64,000 nucleotides of DNA from Flaveria trinervia. Taxonomy: Eukaryota; Streptophyta; Magnoliopsida; Asterales; Asteraceae. Position numbers and translations under genes: made by a program. The number at the start of each line of letters is the position of its first letter. Position 1 is the first letter of the stretch. Shown here piece by piece: positions 35,100 to 47,236 of the stretch. The stretch covers positions 70,228,192 through 70,292,191 of the forward strand of contig CM046444.1 of assembly GCA_025506515.1 (NCBI GenBank). Reading direction: 5' to 3'. The notes beneath the pieces were generated by a model. It did not search any database and had not been told where the DNA came from. It saw nothing but the letters and a program-made list of their open reading frames with translations.

Positions 35100-36090
35100 T
35101 GTAAGATTTCATATGCCCAAAACACATAGAATATTGATGTGGTTAGTACGTCATGATCCAAGTCGGGTTATACCCAATAACAAGCTATACAAACACCAAC
35201 CATTATTTATTTGTGATAAGATCATACAATAAATATTGACACCTATTTAGTAAATGGTTTTCTAAATATTGCTTTTGTGAAAGAACAATATTATTTGGAT
35301 AATTTGTTCATGAGATTTTTATTTGATACATTATTAAGTTGGTTAAATAATGTCAAGTAAAAGAATGTTATGTTATAAAATTTAAACTATGTTTTAATTT
35401 TGTAACTTAATATATTTGAAAGTGTAGTTTTTATAATAGATAAAAATGAGAGGGAAACCCCTTTTTGTGTGTGATTTCGGCCGCCCCTATGGGCCATTGA
35501 GGGGTTGTGTCTTGTTCTTGTTCTTTGCAAGAGTTAAGACACATTATCACTTCTCTCATCTTGCTACACTCTCTCTCTCACACACACAAAAGGCAACATA
35601 TTCTCTCTTTGAAGACAGCAACATTTCGATTTGAAGCTGCCAGAAACAAGCTGAAAAATCGTTTTCTTGGTTGTATTGGCGGATTTGGGTTGCTCTTCTA
35701 AGGGTGTTCTTGTGGTGTAAAGCTCCCTAACAAAGCAAGGTGTTTGGAACAAGCTTGTGGGTACTACAACTTGAGGTTCTCTTCTTTGAGGGCTGCATAT
35801 ACAATATCATCATCATCTTCATCTCATCCTTCTTTTCATTCGGTTTTGAAGGCTGCAGAAAGGTAGTTTTAACAGCCCTTGTGGCTGTCATATTATGTTG
35901 TTTTAAGTTCTCATAGCTTGTCTATTCACATAATATGATCCTTGTTTTATGGGTTTGTTTCATATGCTTAATGGCCTCTTAAAGAACATATATTTCAGCT
36001 TTCGAAATTGCATTAAAACTAATATTATCCGCTGCGTTTTCTGAAAGTTTAAATGGTTAAACTACGTTTTATGTTCTTGCAAACCCAACA
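35100..36090 (+). repeat. Copia-2 5' LTR
   Basis: 991 bp, from TGTAAGATTTC to AACCCAACA, bounded on the left by Gypsy-1b integrase sequence and on the right by the PBS. Left flank ACCTC (35095-35099) is the candidate target duplication. Its partner is lost. Confidence 0.8.
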
Positions 36091-36091
36091 A

Positions 36092-36105
36092 TGGCATCAA
36101 GAGCC
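36092..36105 (+). other. Variant primer-binding site of Copia-2
   Basis: TGGCATCAAGAGCC, the Met-tRNA PBS with one substitution and one extra A. It may be decayed or a family variant. Confidence 0.75.
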
Positions 36106-37548
36106 GGTTATGTGGATGACTTGCTTGTTTTGTCCTTTAAAATGGTTTTAAGGATGTTTATAGACTTGTTATAGGCTGTTTTTTGGGCTGCTATGTTTTG
36201 TTGGATGATTCCCCAACTTTCAAGGTCATATCACACATGCTAGTGATTAGATCTTGAAAGATATATATCATGATATGTTGATTGTTTGGACAATGTTTAA
36301 AACAAAATTTCAGTTTATGTTGGCTGAAATTTGAAGGTTTTAAGTGGGGTTTCATTATATGTTTTGATGATATGATCATTGGTTGTTAGTGTGCATAACC
36401 TAGCCTTTGACCTTGTGTTGTTTGGATGCTTGATATGTTTGTTTTGGTTGTTTTCTCTTGGGATTGTAATATTATTCATTTGTGCTTTGTTTAAATGTAA
36501 CTTGTCTATTTATTCATTGGGATGTAATAATAGATTAGGAGCTTTTTCCTTTTACTAGAAATATGTATTAGGATATATATTTTTTGTAAAAGAAGATGCT
36601 CGGGATGGAAGCACAATGGAAGACACAAAAGAAGGACTCGAAGCATATGGATGCAAGTTCAAGTGGGAGTCCAACAAGACCCCTATTTTGTGTTGTATTC
36701 AACCCTTAGGAAAGACCTAATGACCACACTGTGATGGCAAACAAGTGTGGTCACAATAGTTGCTATGGTTATGCACATTATGGTTGTTTATGCTTATGAC
36801 TTGTTTGGATGTTTGTTATTTGATTGAGTGGTTGAATTTTGACATGCCTAACAAACTTATTAACAAACTTAACAAGTTATTAAAATGATGGTTCTTAATC
36901 ACTAAATGGTAATAAAAGGTTATTAAATTGATTTAATGGTTTTAAAGATTAGAATTGGTTTTAATCAAAGGACCATAGGGTACCTTGTATTTGAAAGCAT
37001 GCAAATACAAGTACATAGAGTTTTCTATACTAGAATTATAAAATCTCTAAACTTCTGACTAACAAGTTCAACACCGTCCTTTTGCACAACACTTGAATCA
37101 TTTGGAAACTCTTAATGGGATAAAGGTCACCTAACCATTTAGAGGGAACTTATGATTTAAGGTGGGAATACCACATTGGTGGGATAAAGGTCACCTAACC
37201 ACTTATGTGGGTAAACTCACACGTGTGTGCAAGTAGGGTAACTTGATTTGCAAACCATGTTAAATGGATCACCTAAATATGGTTTCCAAATGGTGTTGAT
37301 GGGATTAACGTGCCGACTTTACATATGATGTTTAAAGGTCGATCCCATACATCTAGAAGTTGCAAATGGTTGCAACCGTCAATCGTTGACCACCTTATTA
37401 ATTTAAATCGTGGGATAAAGGTCACCTAACCACAATTGAATATAATGTTGGGTTCTAGATTTTAATTGAAAAATGGCCTTAAAAGGCATTAATTATTAAA
37501 ATTGGCTATATCGAAAATACTAAAATAAAACTTTGTTAAATTTTGTAG
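36106..37548 (+). other. Copia-2 leader with a three-times repeated motif
   Basis: A non-coding leader of 1.44 kb. The word GGGATAAAGGTCACCTAACC occurs three times without mismatch (37117-37136, 37181-37200, 37412-37431), close upstream of the gag start at 37549. A shortened form (GGATCACCTAA) lies at about 37267. Confidence 0.8.
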
Positions 37549-38726
37549 ATGGCCTCACATAATGATAATTCCGATAACTCATCCGCGTCCAACCAATCTC
37601 TACGAGTGATCCTCCAAAAGGAACGTCTAAATCATAACAACTTTATCGACTGTATCGAAACTTGAGAATCGTTCTCAAGCAAGAGAGAAGATCGTATGTT
37701 TTAGACGACCCTATCCCCGATCAACCTAGCGAGGATGATGAGGAGGCCTACAACGATTGGCTGAAATACACTGAGGACTCCGTCCAAGTGTCTTGTCTCA
37801 TGCTTGCAAGCATGACTCCGGATCTCCAAAAGGAGTATGAACACCACGGAGCTTACGACATGATAACCCAGCTGAAGGAAACGTTCCAACAGCAAGCAAG
37901 GGTTGAGCGCTTCGAAACGGTTCGAGCACTCCATGCATGTCGTATGGACGACAACCAATCTGTTTCATCTTATGTACTTAAGATGAAAAGTCACATTGAC
38001 CGCCTCGAGAGGCTTAATTGTCCCGTCTCGAAGGAATTGGCCACGGATTTGATCCTGAATGGCCTTACCAAGAGGTTCGAGACATTCGTGATGAATTACA
38101 ACATGAATGCTTGGGACAAAAGCATTGGTGAGCTTCACTCAATGCTCAAAACTGCCGAGGTGGCCATGGGTAAAAGGGTTTTACCCGTTCTCACCATCAA
38201 TGAAGGTGGGAACAATAAAAGGCCTCGTCCCGCACCCAAGGCAAAAGTTGCCAAGGGCAAGGGACCCGCTTGGGGAAAAGGGAAAGGGGTGGCAAGGGTG
38301 CCACCCAAACCACAACAGAAAAAGCAAAAGGTTGCTACTAACGACCCATGCTTCAAGTGTGGGGAGATTGGACATTGGGCAAGGAATTGCCCTGTCCATC
38401 TCCAAGAGTTGAAAGCAAAGAGGGATGCCGGGCAGACCTCAGGTACAATTTACATGATCCATATTGATTTAAACATGATATCCTCTAACACATGGGTATT
38501 AGATACCGGATGTGGAACTCATATTTGCAATTTGTTGCAGGGGTTCAAAAGAAGTAGTGACTTCAAGAAAGGGGATGCAAGCCTCTACATGGGCAATGGG
38601 GCTAAAGTTCAAGTTGAAGCCCGTGGTGACTACATCTTGAAGCTTCCAAATGGTTTGGAAGTGATCTTGAACAATGTTTTGTATGCTCCTAGTTTGACTA
38701 GGAATATTATCTCTAAGCCCTGTTAA
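37549..38726 (+). pseudogene. Copia-2 Gag-protease, nearly open
   Basis: The ATG at 37549 fits a copia Gag start (MASHNDNSDNSSASNQS). The frame slips by one base near 37650 and then runs open for 355 codons (37662-38726). It contains the UBN2-type Gag domain, a Lys/Gly/Pro-rich basic stretch, one zinc knuckle (CFKCGEIGHWARNC) and the protease active site WVLDTGCGTHICN with D-T-G intact. A second frame change at about 38725 separates it from the integrase. Only few lesions make this a relatively young copy. Confidence 0.88.
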
Positions 38727-39388
38727 AACAATTTGGATATGTATTATCTTTTATTGAAAATGATATTCATGTTTCTTTAAATGGTATGTTCTATTTTAAG
38801 CCATTCCCATTAATGGTATTTATGAATTGGCTCATGAAAATACTCTAAATAGCTCATTGTACCAAACTAACACCAAGAACTCAAGTTGGACTTGAGTGAT
38901 ACCTATCTTTGGCATTGTCGTCTTGGTCATATAAACAAGAAACGTATACAAACACTTCAAAAGAATGGTCTTTTAAAAACAAATGAATATAATTCATTTG
39001 ATGTATGTGAATCTTGTTTACAAGGAAAGATGACTAAGGCACCCTTTAGTGGAACTAATGAAAGGGCAAAAGATTTATTAGGAATCATACATTCGGATGT
39101 ATGTGGTCCTTTTAAGCCAATGACTAGGAATGGTGAAAGATACTTCATTACCTTTACCGACGATTATAGTCGCTATGGGTATGTGTACTTATTAAGGCAC
39201 AAAGATGAAGCTTTTGAAATGTTCAAAACCTTCAAGAATGAAGTAGAAAATCAACTTAACAAGTCAATTAAAGTTCTCCGTACAGATAGAGGAGGTGAAT
39301 ACCTGAGTGATGTTTTTCAAGATCATCTTAGGAGTTGTGGGATTGTCTCACAACTCACTCCACCCGGAACACCACAACATAATGGTGT
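38727..39388 (+). pseudogene. Copia-2 integrase, truncated before the third catalytic residue
   Basis: The zinc-binding part (LWHCRLGHINKKRI, CESCLQGKMTK) and the core (ITFTDDYSRYGYVYLL with the first Asp, LRTDRGGEYLS with the second) are intact. The sequence ends at QHNGV, just before the Glu that completes the D-D-E triad. From there it is Gypsy-1b in the opposite orientation. No active integrase can be made. Confidence 0.9.
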
Positions 39389-39790
39389 GCGAAAAGCTAT
39401 TTTAGGAATATCCTGCTCTTTCACCTTTAGCTGATGGTAGCCCGATTGAAGATCTATCCTTGAAAACCAACTGGCACCTTGAAGCTGATCAAACAAATCA
39501 TCAATTCTCGGTAAGGGGTATCGGTTCTTTATCGTCAACTTATTCAGCTGACGGTAGTCAATACACATCCACATACTACCGTCACTCTTTTTCACGAATA
39601 ATACCGGAGCACCCCAAGGGGAGATACTCGGTCTAATGAACCCCTTATCAAGCAACTCTTGCAACTGTTCCATCAACTCTTTCATCTCAGTCGGAGCCAA
39701 CCGATATAGTGCCTTGGCAACGGGTTGGGCACCTGGTATCAAATCAATCTGGAACTCGATCTCACGGTCAGGGGCACTCCTGGTAAGTCT
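39388..39790 (-). pseudogene. Gypsy-1b reverse transcriptase N-terminal half
   Basis: Contains [42 protein letters not shown] and [14 protein letters not shown], but is cut before the catalytic VFIDD motif at the Copia-2 junction. RT palm, RNase H and the integrase N-terminus are deleted. Confidence 0.88.
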
Positions 39791-40827
39791 TCGGGAAATA
39801 CATCTAGGAAGTCACACACGACCGGTACATCAGACAGTTGTGGTGTTGGTGTTTCTACATCCTTCACATAAGCCAAGTAGGCGCTACATCCACGCCTCAT
39901 GCACTTTCTCGCCACCGCCATCGAAATCACTTTCGGAATCGTCGTGACTCGATCACCATAAACATTTACCGAAGTCCCGTAAGGCGCTATTAACCGAATC
40001 ATCTTCTTGCGACACACAATGTTCGCCTCGTAGTCTTCTAACCAATCCATCCCCAGTACTAGATTAAACCCACCTAAGATCATCACGAATGGTCTAACAG
40101 GAAACTTGTGACCTTCTAATTTCACATCACATCCTTCTATCATCTCAGAAATCCTGATAGACTTACCTATGGAAGTTTCTACATCAAAGGGCGCATCTAT
40201 ATTCTTACTACTAACGGGCACTTTAGCAAAGAAAACAGCAGAAATGAAACTTTTACTAGCACCAGAATCGAATAACACAGAGGCTAAAGTTTGGTTTATT
40301 AGAAACATACCCGACACAACATCAGGGTCCGTCCTAGCCTCCTCGTAGGTCATCGTAAATGCTCTGGCACTTACCCTTGGTCCTTCACCTCCAGTCTTCT
40401 TCACCCCAGAACCCTCAGCCCTCGGCTTCTTAAAGTCTCTACTCATGTGACCCTCCACGCCATAATTAAAACATTTGCCCGCACGACAGTCCTTTGCTAT
40501 GTGTCCCATCCTTCCACACTTGAAGCACAAGTTTGATCCCAACCTACATTTTCTAATATGCTCTTTTCCACATCTACCACACTTCTTTGACCCTGCACCA
40601 GATGTGACTACACGACGGTCATCTACTCGTGCCTTCTTGTTACTCATCGTGGCACCACCCCAACCAAACCTTTTCCCACTCCAATTCCGGTCACCACTCC
40701 CTTTCTTGCTACCTTCAGCCACCACCACCACAGTTCTCTCATCATACAACCTCCCTACCAAATCCACCGCCGACCTAAACGTGCTCGGTCGGGCAGCGAT
40801 CATATGCCTGCGAATATCCGCTGGCAA
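39739..40827 (-). pseudogene. Gypsy-1b Gag C-terminus and protease
   Basis: This is an open stretch of 362 codons. It has a knuckle CFKCGRMGHIAKDC, then a second one reading [14 protein letters not shown], in which two of the four zinc ligands (Cys to Tyr and Cys to Phe) are changed relative to Gypsy-1a. The protease follows with VLFDSGASKSFIS and GMDWLEDYEANIVCRKK. The [13 protein letters not shown] linker to RT closes it. The frame shifts near 39775 into the RT part. Gag and protease lie in one frame, as expected for a Gag-Pol polyprotein. Confidence 0.88.
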
Positions 40828-41625
40828 GCCTGGATGTACCTCTTGATTTTTTGTGACAAAGGTGTCACCTGATCAGGCACCAGTCGTGCCATCTCGTTAA
40901 ACTTGGTGGTGTACTGCTGATGTGTCATCGTCCCCGCCTCCAACTGCAGGAACTCCCTCTCAACCTTGTTCATCTCCCTATGAGGACAAAACTCCTCAAT
41001 CACCAACTTCTTCAGCTCAGACCATCTCATCCTCCTAATAGCCCGACTACCCTCAGCTTGGACAATATTATCCCCATCAGCATAAAGTTGAGTCCACGAA
41101 AGAGTGGGCAGCAAACTTCACCTTCTGATCTTCTCGACACTCGCTGATGCTCAGAACAGCTTCCATTTCTCTCACCCATCAGTGAGCAGCAGGAGTAGTT
41201 TCATTACCATCAAAAGTAGAGGGCTTACACCTTTGAAATGCCCTGTAGTTATAGCCTAGTGCCGCCTCTGGCGCAGGCTCTTCTTCTTCCTCTTCTTCTT
41301 CGTCATCAGACAAAACCGTCTCAGTCTCGGGCTGTCTTCTTTCGCTCGTAGGTTTACTTCTTTCCTTGCTTTCTCCTTCCCTTATAGCCTTGATAACGTC
41401 GGTCACCACAAACAGTAAGATTGTCTGCATGACCTGATGAACCTCTTCAACAACAGCCTCCTTCACCGAGGCCCTTAAGTTGGCACTCTCATCACCACCC
41501 TCCGGATGAGGGGTCTCTGGTTCTTCATGAACCACCTTTTCGGCTCTAGGCCTTCCTCTTGTAAGTCGTGGTTCAACACCACAACCTCCACCACGTGAAG
41601 CTTTAGATGACCTACCACCGGCCAT
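40800..41625 (-). pseudogene. Gypsy-1b Gag N-terminal part
   Basis: A start codon at 41623-41625 opens MAGGRSSKASRGGG, then a Glu-rich stretch and FDGNETTPAAH, with an in-frame stop at about 41179. The Gag domain continues in 40800-41114 (EGSRAIRRMRWSELKKL, CPHREMNKVEREFLQL, TTKFNEMARLVPDQV). A frame change at about 40830 leads to the next piece. Confidence 0.85.
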
Positions 41626-41958
41626 CCTCTAACACACACACTGAAAGATTCAAACACCAACATGATCATTCAATGGAATAGCTCAGTTTATGTCAAGTAT
41701 AGTAAGTCCCTAATTACAGTGGCCAGTTGTGATTAGCCACTTTACTCTTCATACCTTAAGCATTACCTATCCTGACTATATCAGCATCTAAATCTACCAG
41801 CAGCACAAAATCACATAACATGCGCACGTAATACCAGTTAACATTAAGAAAATACTTGATGACACGCAGCTACTCGGACTGGCATCCCTTCCCTTTCCGT
41901 CTCATTCTCAATTTAAGTTAAGTTTTATTTTGAAAATTAACCCGTTTCACCTAAACTT

Positions 41959-41972
41959 TGGCTCTAATACCA
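41959..41972 (-). other. Primer-binding site of Gypsy-1b
   Basis: TGGTATTAGAGCCA on the minus strand, one change from the consensus (C to T), three bases from the LTR edge at 41976. Confidence 0.85.
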
Positions 41973-41975
41973 ACT

Positions 41976-43150
41976 TGTAAGACCACGTTCGCAGGACACT
42001 TATAGCTGGTCAATCATTGCTCATAAAATATATAATACATTTGACTTTCATAAAATATCACAGCGGAACATTAAAACAACATTTCATTTCATAATAACTG
42101 CTTTTGCAAGTTAATACAATCACTCATTACATATTTTCATTTGTTCGCATTACAATGCAAAACATTAATAAAAGAATGCCATCCAAAATACCAAGTAGCT
42201 GCCCCGCGCCATCCTCAGCAATGCTCACCTGCCAACTGGAAAATTGCATAAAAAGTCAACGTTGCTGAGTGAGTTCTAGTTTTATAATAAAACATACTTT
42301 ACTTTCATTAAAATCGTTCTTTACTTTTGCATGTGATCACACATCATACGTACACATAGATAATATCATTATTATCTTCATCATTCATTCATTAACTTCC
42401 ATTCATTCATGCTTTCTTACTTTCATTCATACGTTCATCATTACTTCTTTTCAGTCCATCAAAAGACATGAACTTTACTCCACCGTCATGCATAAAGTGG
42501 GTACTGGGCCGGGGTCTATCATAGACCCCCCGTCATGGCGCACAGCAGCCTGGCCATAGTATCTAGGGTAATCGACAAGGGTTCTATACAAATGGTCAAT
42601 CACAAAGAAAGACCCTGTTGTGCATCCTTCTGGGGTACCTAACCCACACATCGTTGGACTAACACCCTTCATTGGGTGTGTTCCCACATACAAGGCTTGC
42701 AAGACTTACTTTACTTTCCATCGTTCATTAATGCATGCATTCATTTCATCATGTTCCCTATTTCATTATCTTTCACTTTACGTTACATAATACTTTCATT
42801 TCGTTCATTAACATTCAACGTAAAGCCATGGGAAAATAAACATGCAATGAAAGGAACATCATCATACATAGTCAACATCATCATATAGGGCATCATACAT
42901 ACATACATACATCATACATACATCATACATACCATCATGCATAATATCATACATACCATCATAGATAAGCATCAATCATACATCATAACATCATCATACA
43001 ATGCCCATTACATTATCTATGACCTCAAAAAGTCAACTTACATAGCCCTCGGGAACCTCCCAAGTCAAAGCCTACATTTCAATTTTTTCCCCAAAAAGTC
43101 AAAAAATATTCTAAGTGTTCATTCGCATTTGCCTTTTGTTCATTCGCATT
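41976..43150 (-). repeat. Gypsy-1b 5' LTR, outer-left part
   Basis: It starts TGTAAGACCACG and matches the other Gypsy-1 LTRs to the start of the CATTCGCATT array, where Gypsy-3 is inserted. It has only one copy of the block that is duplicated in Gypsy-1a. The perfect 8-bp hairpin stem is at 42511-42529. Confidence 0.9.
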
Positions 43151-44499
43151 TGTCACACCCCCGCTAAGAGCGGAAACACGGGGGCGTAATGAGACGGGAT
43201 CGTGATAACACATGGTAAATGATAGAGATGCAATATAATAAATGATAACAAGCATGTCATGACAACACCCGACAACAAGGGGACTTGTGTCGTGTTTAGT
43301 CAATGTTCACGACAACATAGCCATAAGCATACGCAACCAAATGATCACACAAATACGATTATCAACATTGTAATGTATTTTTCCCACAACCCGGGAACAA
43401 GTAACAAAAGAGTAATTGTTGATTAAAACAGACTACATCAAATGTTTTCAAAATGACAATTTTAGCCCGAAAATGCATCCTAGGGTCTCCACTAAGGCAG
43501 CACACCTAGATCTTCAGCTAGCATGATCACCTGAAAAGATATGCTCAAAATGGTCAACAAAATTCTTGGTGAGCTCGCAGGTTTAAATGTAAATAAGTAT
43601 TGATGTTGTATAAAGTTGTTGCAGAATACCATGCATACAGTTATAAGTAAGAAAAATCACATGACAAGAGCTTTACAACCAAACCTAATGACGTACACAA
43701 AGAATCTTGTCGGAATATATTCACCCAAGGCCCGTTCCTGGCATCTGTTGGTACTAACTAGTATACCACACGAGGGTGGGGGTGTCAACCCAAGTAGTAC
43801 TACTAATACTATCCGTCGGTTCCCACACTAGAATTAAATGCTTGTAAGAAAGAACCACAAAGCAGACTCAAGCATGTATCAGATAAGTACTCGCAAAACA
43901 GTAGCATGTTGATTTCAAGTATGTAAATTATATGTATGATGTACAGCATGAAAAGTGAGTGAGCATACTTTTCCCCCAGTTTGTAAATGATTGAAAAGTT
44001 GTATAAGCATAAAAAGGGGCCACGAAACTCACATGTTAATTGGTAAGTATGAAGGATCAAGTTCCCAACGGTTGAATGCAATGAATAGTCAAACACCTAT
44101 TGACAGTTATTGTTTAGCATAAATGATATGTATAAAGCAAGTAGTAATGTTTGGTCGGTTCGGGTTGTATCGGTTCGGTCGTGGGTAACACACACACACA
44201 AGCGGACACACGTATCAGACCTTATGTAGATCCAAGTATTAAGAGTAGTCGTCATTGCTAATGACATCCGTATGAAGATCCTATTGTTATAAAATATAGT
44301 ACTTGTAAAATATTTGTAGTCCCAAATGGATTGTCGATAATTTTAAAAGTTAGGTAGATTTAAATTGAAATAGTATGCGCTTGTTGATAGCGTTGACCTT
44401 AATCTTTGTGGTCAAGAAATGACACTTTTACTGATGTTACCTCATCATCACGAGACATTCAGGAAGGGAAATCACACATACACGCATCATCAGTCACAC

Positions 44500-44905
44500 A
44501 ACAGGACCAGACGCTCGACTCAACACTCCATTCGTACGAATCAACATTCAATCATATAAATCAGCTTCATTGGCACGATTGAACCTTCATTCATATGACC
44601 GGCATTCAGTCGTACCACATAACACCCAATCGCACGAATTAACCTCCATACGCACGAATCAACCTTCATTCGTACGAATCAGCTTCATTCGTACGACTGA
44701 ACCTTCATTCGTACGATTGGCCTTCAGTCGTGCGATACACGCACAGTCGCATGCATTCATTCGGTCGTAGGACTCAATCGCACACCACACTCATCCGCAT
44801 TGACTCTATCGCACACAAGACTCATCCGCATTGACTCAGCCGCATGACTCACCCAGTCGCATGGCTCAATCGCATGACAGACCCAGTCGCCTGAACTGCA
44901 AGTTC
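44500..44905. repeat. TCGTACGA / TCGCACGACT motif array in the left Gypsy-3 LTR
   Basis: Units of about 20 bp such as CTTCATTCGTACGACTGAAC, CAATCGCACGAATTAAC and CAGTCGCATGACTC recur about 20 times. The core is a palindrome or near-palindrome (TCGTACGA, TCGCACGA, TCGCATGA). Two CTCATCCGCATTGACT words, the Gypsy-1 array motif, lie inside it (about 44800 and 44821). Confidence 0.88.
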
Positions 44906-45280
44906 ACGACTGCTGAAGTGCATAGCAGCCTTCAGCGGCCCCGAGCATAGGTTTTACACCACAAGGACTTCCAGAATCATACAACAAACACACACGAACA
45001 AGAAGCACATGCAGAAAGTCATCACACACACCCACACGACCTCTTGTGTTCGGGTTGACCCGAACACCCGAAACCCTAGAAATGGGCAGCAGTAAAATGA
45101 GAAAGAAATGGACAACCAAGGTCGTCTACCTGCAAGGATGGAGTAGACTAGGTTGTAGATGACGTCAAGACGACGAAAACGAGACCAAATGGAGCGTTTT
45201 TGGTGCAAAAGTGAAGAAGATAGGTGGTGAAGAAGAAAATGGAGAAGTGAAGAAGGTGAAGAAAATAGCTGGGAATGGGG

Positions 45281-45288
45281 TTTTTATA
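45281..45288 (-). promoter_or_regulatory. TATA box in the Gypsy-3 3' LTR
   Basis: TATAAAAA on the minus strand, in a GC-richer context. The same box is at 53208-53215 in the 5' LTR, where it would drive the element transcript. Confidence 0.6.
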
Positions 45289-45666
45289 CCCATCCCAAGT
45301 TTGCAAAATGTCAATTTTAGTCCCTGCACTTAGCCCCCCGACTTTCCAAAGTTTGTTTTGATTGAAAACGACTTTAAGCGTGCTTGTTATTTTGATGTTA
45401 AAAGTGTGTTTAATGGTAATTAATAACTTAAAATTGGTTTATTAATGACATTGGTTATAATTAAAAATGATGTATTTGGTGATAATGGTGATGAAATTTA
45501 TAAAAGGTTTAGGCTTAGCACACGTTCACGAAGGAAGTACAGGCACAAGGGTAATAAAGCAAACATTATTTCTATAATAGGAGTTCATGAAGGAGAGGAA
45601 GAATAATTAGAATAATTAGATGGTTAATTATGTTGTTTGACGGACCTTAAGGTGATGGATGTCACA

Positions 45667-45682
45667 GTATCCCCTAGTTGAG
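45667..45682 (-). other. Polypurine tract of Gypsy-3
   Basis: On the minus strand ACTAGGGGATAC directly precedes the 3' LTR start TGTGACATCC. It is short but correctly placed. Confidence 0.6.
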
Positions 45683-45719
45683 AGAATTTCATCCCGAAAT
45701 TCAGCTGGATTTTGGTCCA

Positions 45720-47236
45720 AGAGTGTCATCCACAAATAGGTTTGGATATTTAAGTTTCATCTGATCTTCCCGTTCCCATGTAAACTTTGGTCCTCACTTT
45801 GAATTCCACCTCACACGAACAATTGGTATTCTACTGTGCTTCAACTGTTTGACCTCTCGATCCATGATCTCAATGGGTTCCTCAATATAATGAATCTTTT
45901 CGTCGATTTTGATATCCTCAATTGGTACATGAAGTGATTCGTCAGCCAAACACTTCTTGAGGTTCGACACATGGAAAGTATCATGCACACCGTTGAGTTC
46001 TTGTGGTAACCTTAATCGGTACGCCACTGGACCAATCCTTTCCGTAATCTCGAATGGTCCAACGTGTCTTGGGGCTAACTTCCCTTTCTTTCCAAACCGA
46101 ACTATTCCTTTCCAAGGAGAGACTTTGAGTAACACTTGATCCCCAACGTTGAATTCTAGAGGCTTCCGACAATTGTCGGCATAGCTCTTTTGGCGGTCTC
46201 TAGCGGCTTTCAGTCTATCTTTGATTTGGAAGATCTTGTTGGTTGTTTCCTGAATGATCTCTGGGCCTGTTAACTAACTTTCACCAATCTCGGCCCAACA
46301 AACGGGTGATCTGCATTTCCTTCCGTACAACGCTTCGAACGGAGCACACCCAATGCTGGTATGGTAGCTGTTATTGTAAGAGAACTCAATCAACGATAGA
46401 TGAGTGTCCCAACTACCACCAAAGTCGATTACACACGCTCTCAGCATGTCATCTAGCGTTTGTATAGTTCGTTCACTTTGGCCATCTGTCTGAGGGTATT
46501 AGGCGGTACTCATGTCTAATCGAGTGCCCATCGCTTTCTGTAGTGTCTGCCAATATCGTGAAGTGAATCGGCCGTCACGGTCAGATATGATTGACACCAG
46601 CACTCCGTGTCTGGTCACGACCTCTTTTATGTACAATCTCGCCAACTTGTCCATTTTGTAGTCTTCTCGGATTGGCAAGAAATATGTTGATTTCGTCATT
46701 CGATCCACTACGACCCATATCGAGTCATGCTCGTTGCTCGCTCGAGGGAGTTTGGTAATGAAATCCATAGCTATGTTCTCCCATTTCCACTTGGTAATCT
46801 TAGGTTGCTGTAACAGTCCCGATGGTTTCTGATGTTCAACCTTAACTTTCGAGCATGTCAAGCATCTGCTGACGTACATGGCAATGTCTTTCTTCATGCC
46901 TGGCCATCGGTACAGATCTTTGAGATCGTGGTACATTTTGTCTACACCAGGATGAATAGAATATCGCGTCTTGTGTGCTTCATCCATGACCAAGGTACGT
47001 ACACCTCCCCATTTGGGTACCCTTATACGGTCCACGAAGTACTGTACGCCATCGTCCTTGCACATCAGTTGTTTATCCAACCCTCGAAATTCTTCTCCCG
47101 CAAGGTTTTCCTCTTTCAACGCCTCACTTTGTGCAATTTGGATCTGAGCATTCAAATTCGTTTGAATGGTCAATCCCAAAGCTCGAGCACGTAGTAGTTT
47201 CACACGTTCTTTGCGGCTTAGAGCATCAGCCACCAC
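45720..47236 (-). pseudogene. Gypsy-3 integrase with chromodomain-like end, broken
   Basis: 46499-47236 is open from DALSRKE through the zinc-binding part (HPGVDKMYHDLKDLYRWPGM, CLTCSKVKVEHQKPSG) and the core with WVVVDRMTKS (first Asp) and IISDRDGRFTS (second Asp). After a stop at about 46500 comes QTDGQSERT with the Glu, and [13 protein letters not shown]. 45794-46135 has [23 protein letters not shown] and [13 protein letters not shown], and the chromodomain-like [17 protein letters not shown]. An in-frame TGA at about 45793 (a CGA-to-TGA type change) cuts the last residues. All three catalytic residues are still encoded. Confidence 0.9.

Larger units (their letters stand above)
35100..39388 (+). 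mobile_element. Copia-2, Ty1/copia retrotransposon, 3' half deleted
   Basis: A 5' LTR (35100-36090), a PBS variant, a leader of about 1.4 kb, gag-protease and the integrase core are present. At about 39385-39390 the sequence changes in the middle of integrase to minus-strand Gypsy-1b RT. RT, RNase H, polypurine tract and 3' LTR are missing. The missing end of Copia-2 and the missing piece of Gypsy-1b are best explained by one deletion. Confidence 0.85.
43151..45666 (-). repeat. Gypsy-3 3' LTR
   Basis: 2516 bp, TGTCACACCCCC...GGATGTCACA on the plus strand. A TATA box for the minus strand is at 45281-45288 (TATAAAAA). A motif array (44500-44905) lies on the transcribed side of it. Short ORFs inside the LTR are not credible genes. 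Confidence 0.93.

Noticed and set aside
44904..45208. Small hydrophobic proteins on the minus strand in the Gypsy-3 LTR
   Set aside because: Only partly preserved in the other LTR, without domain or start context. LTR sequence explains them.
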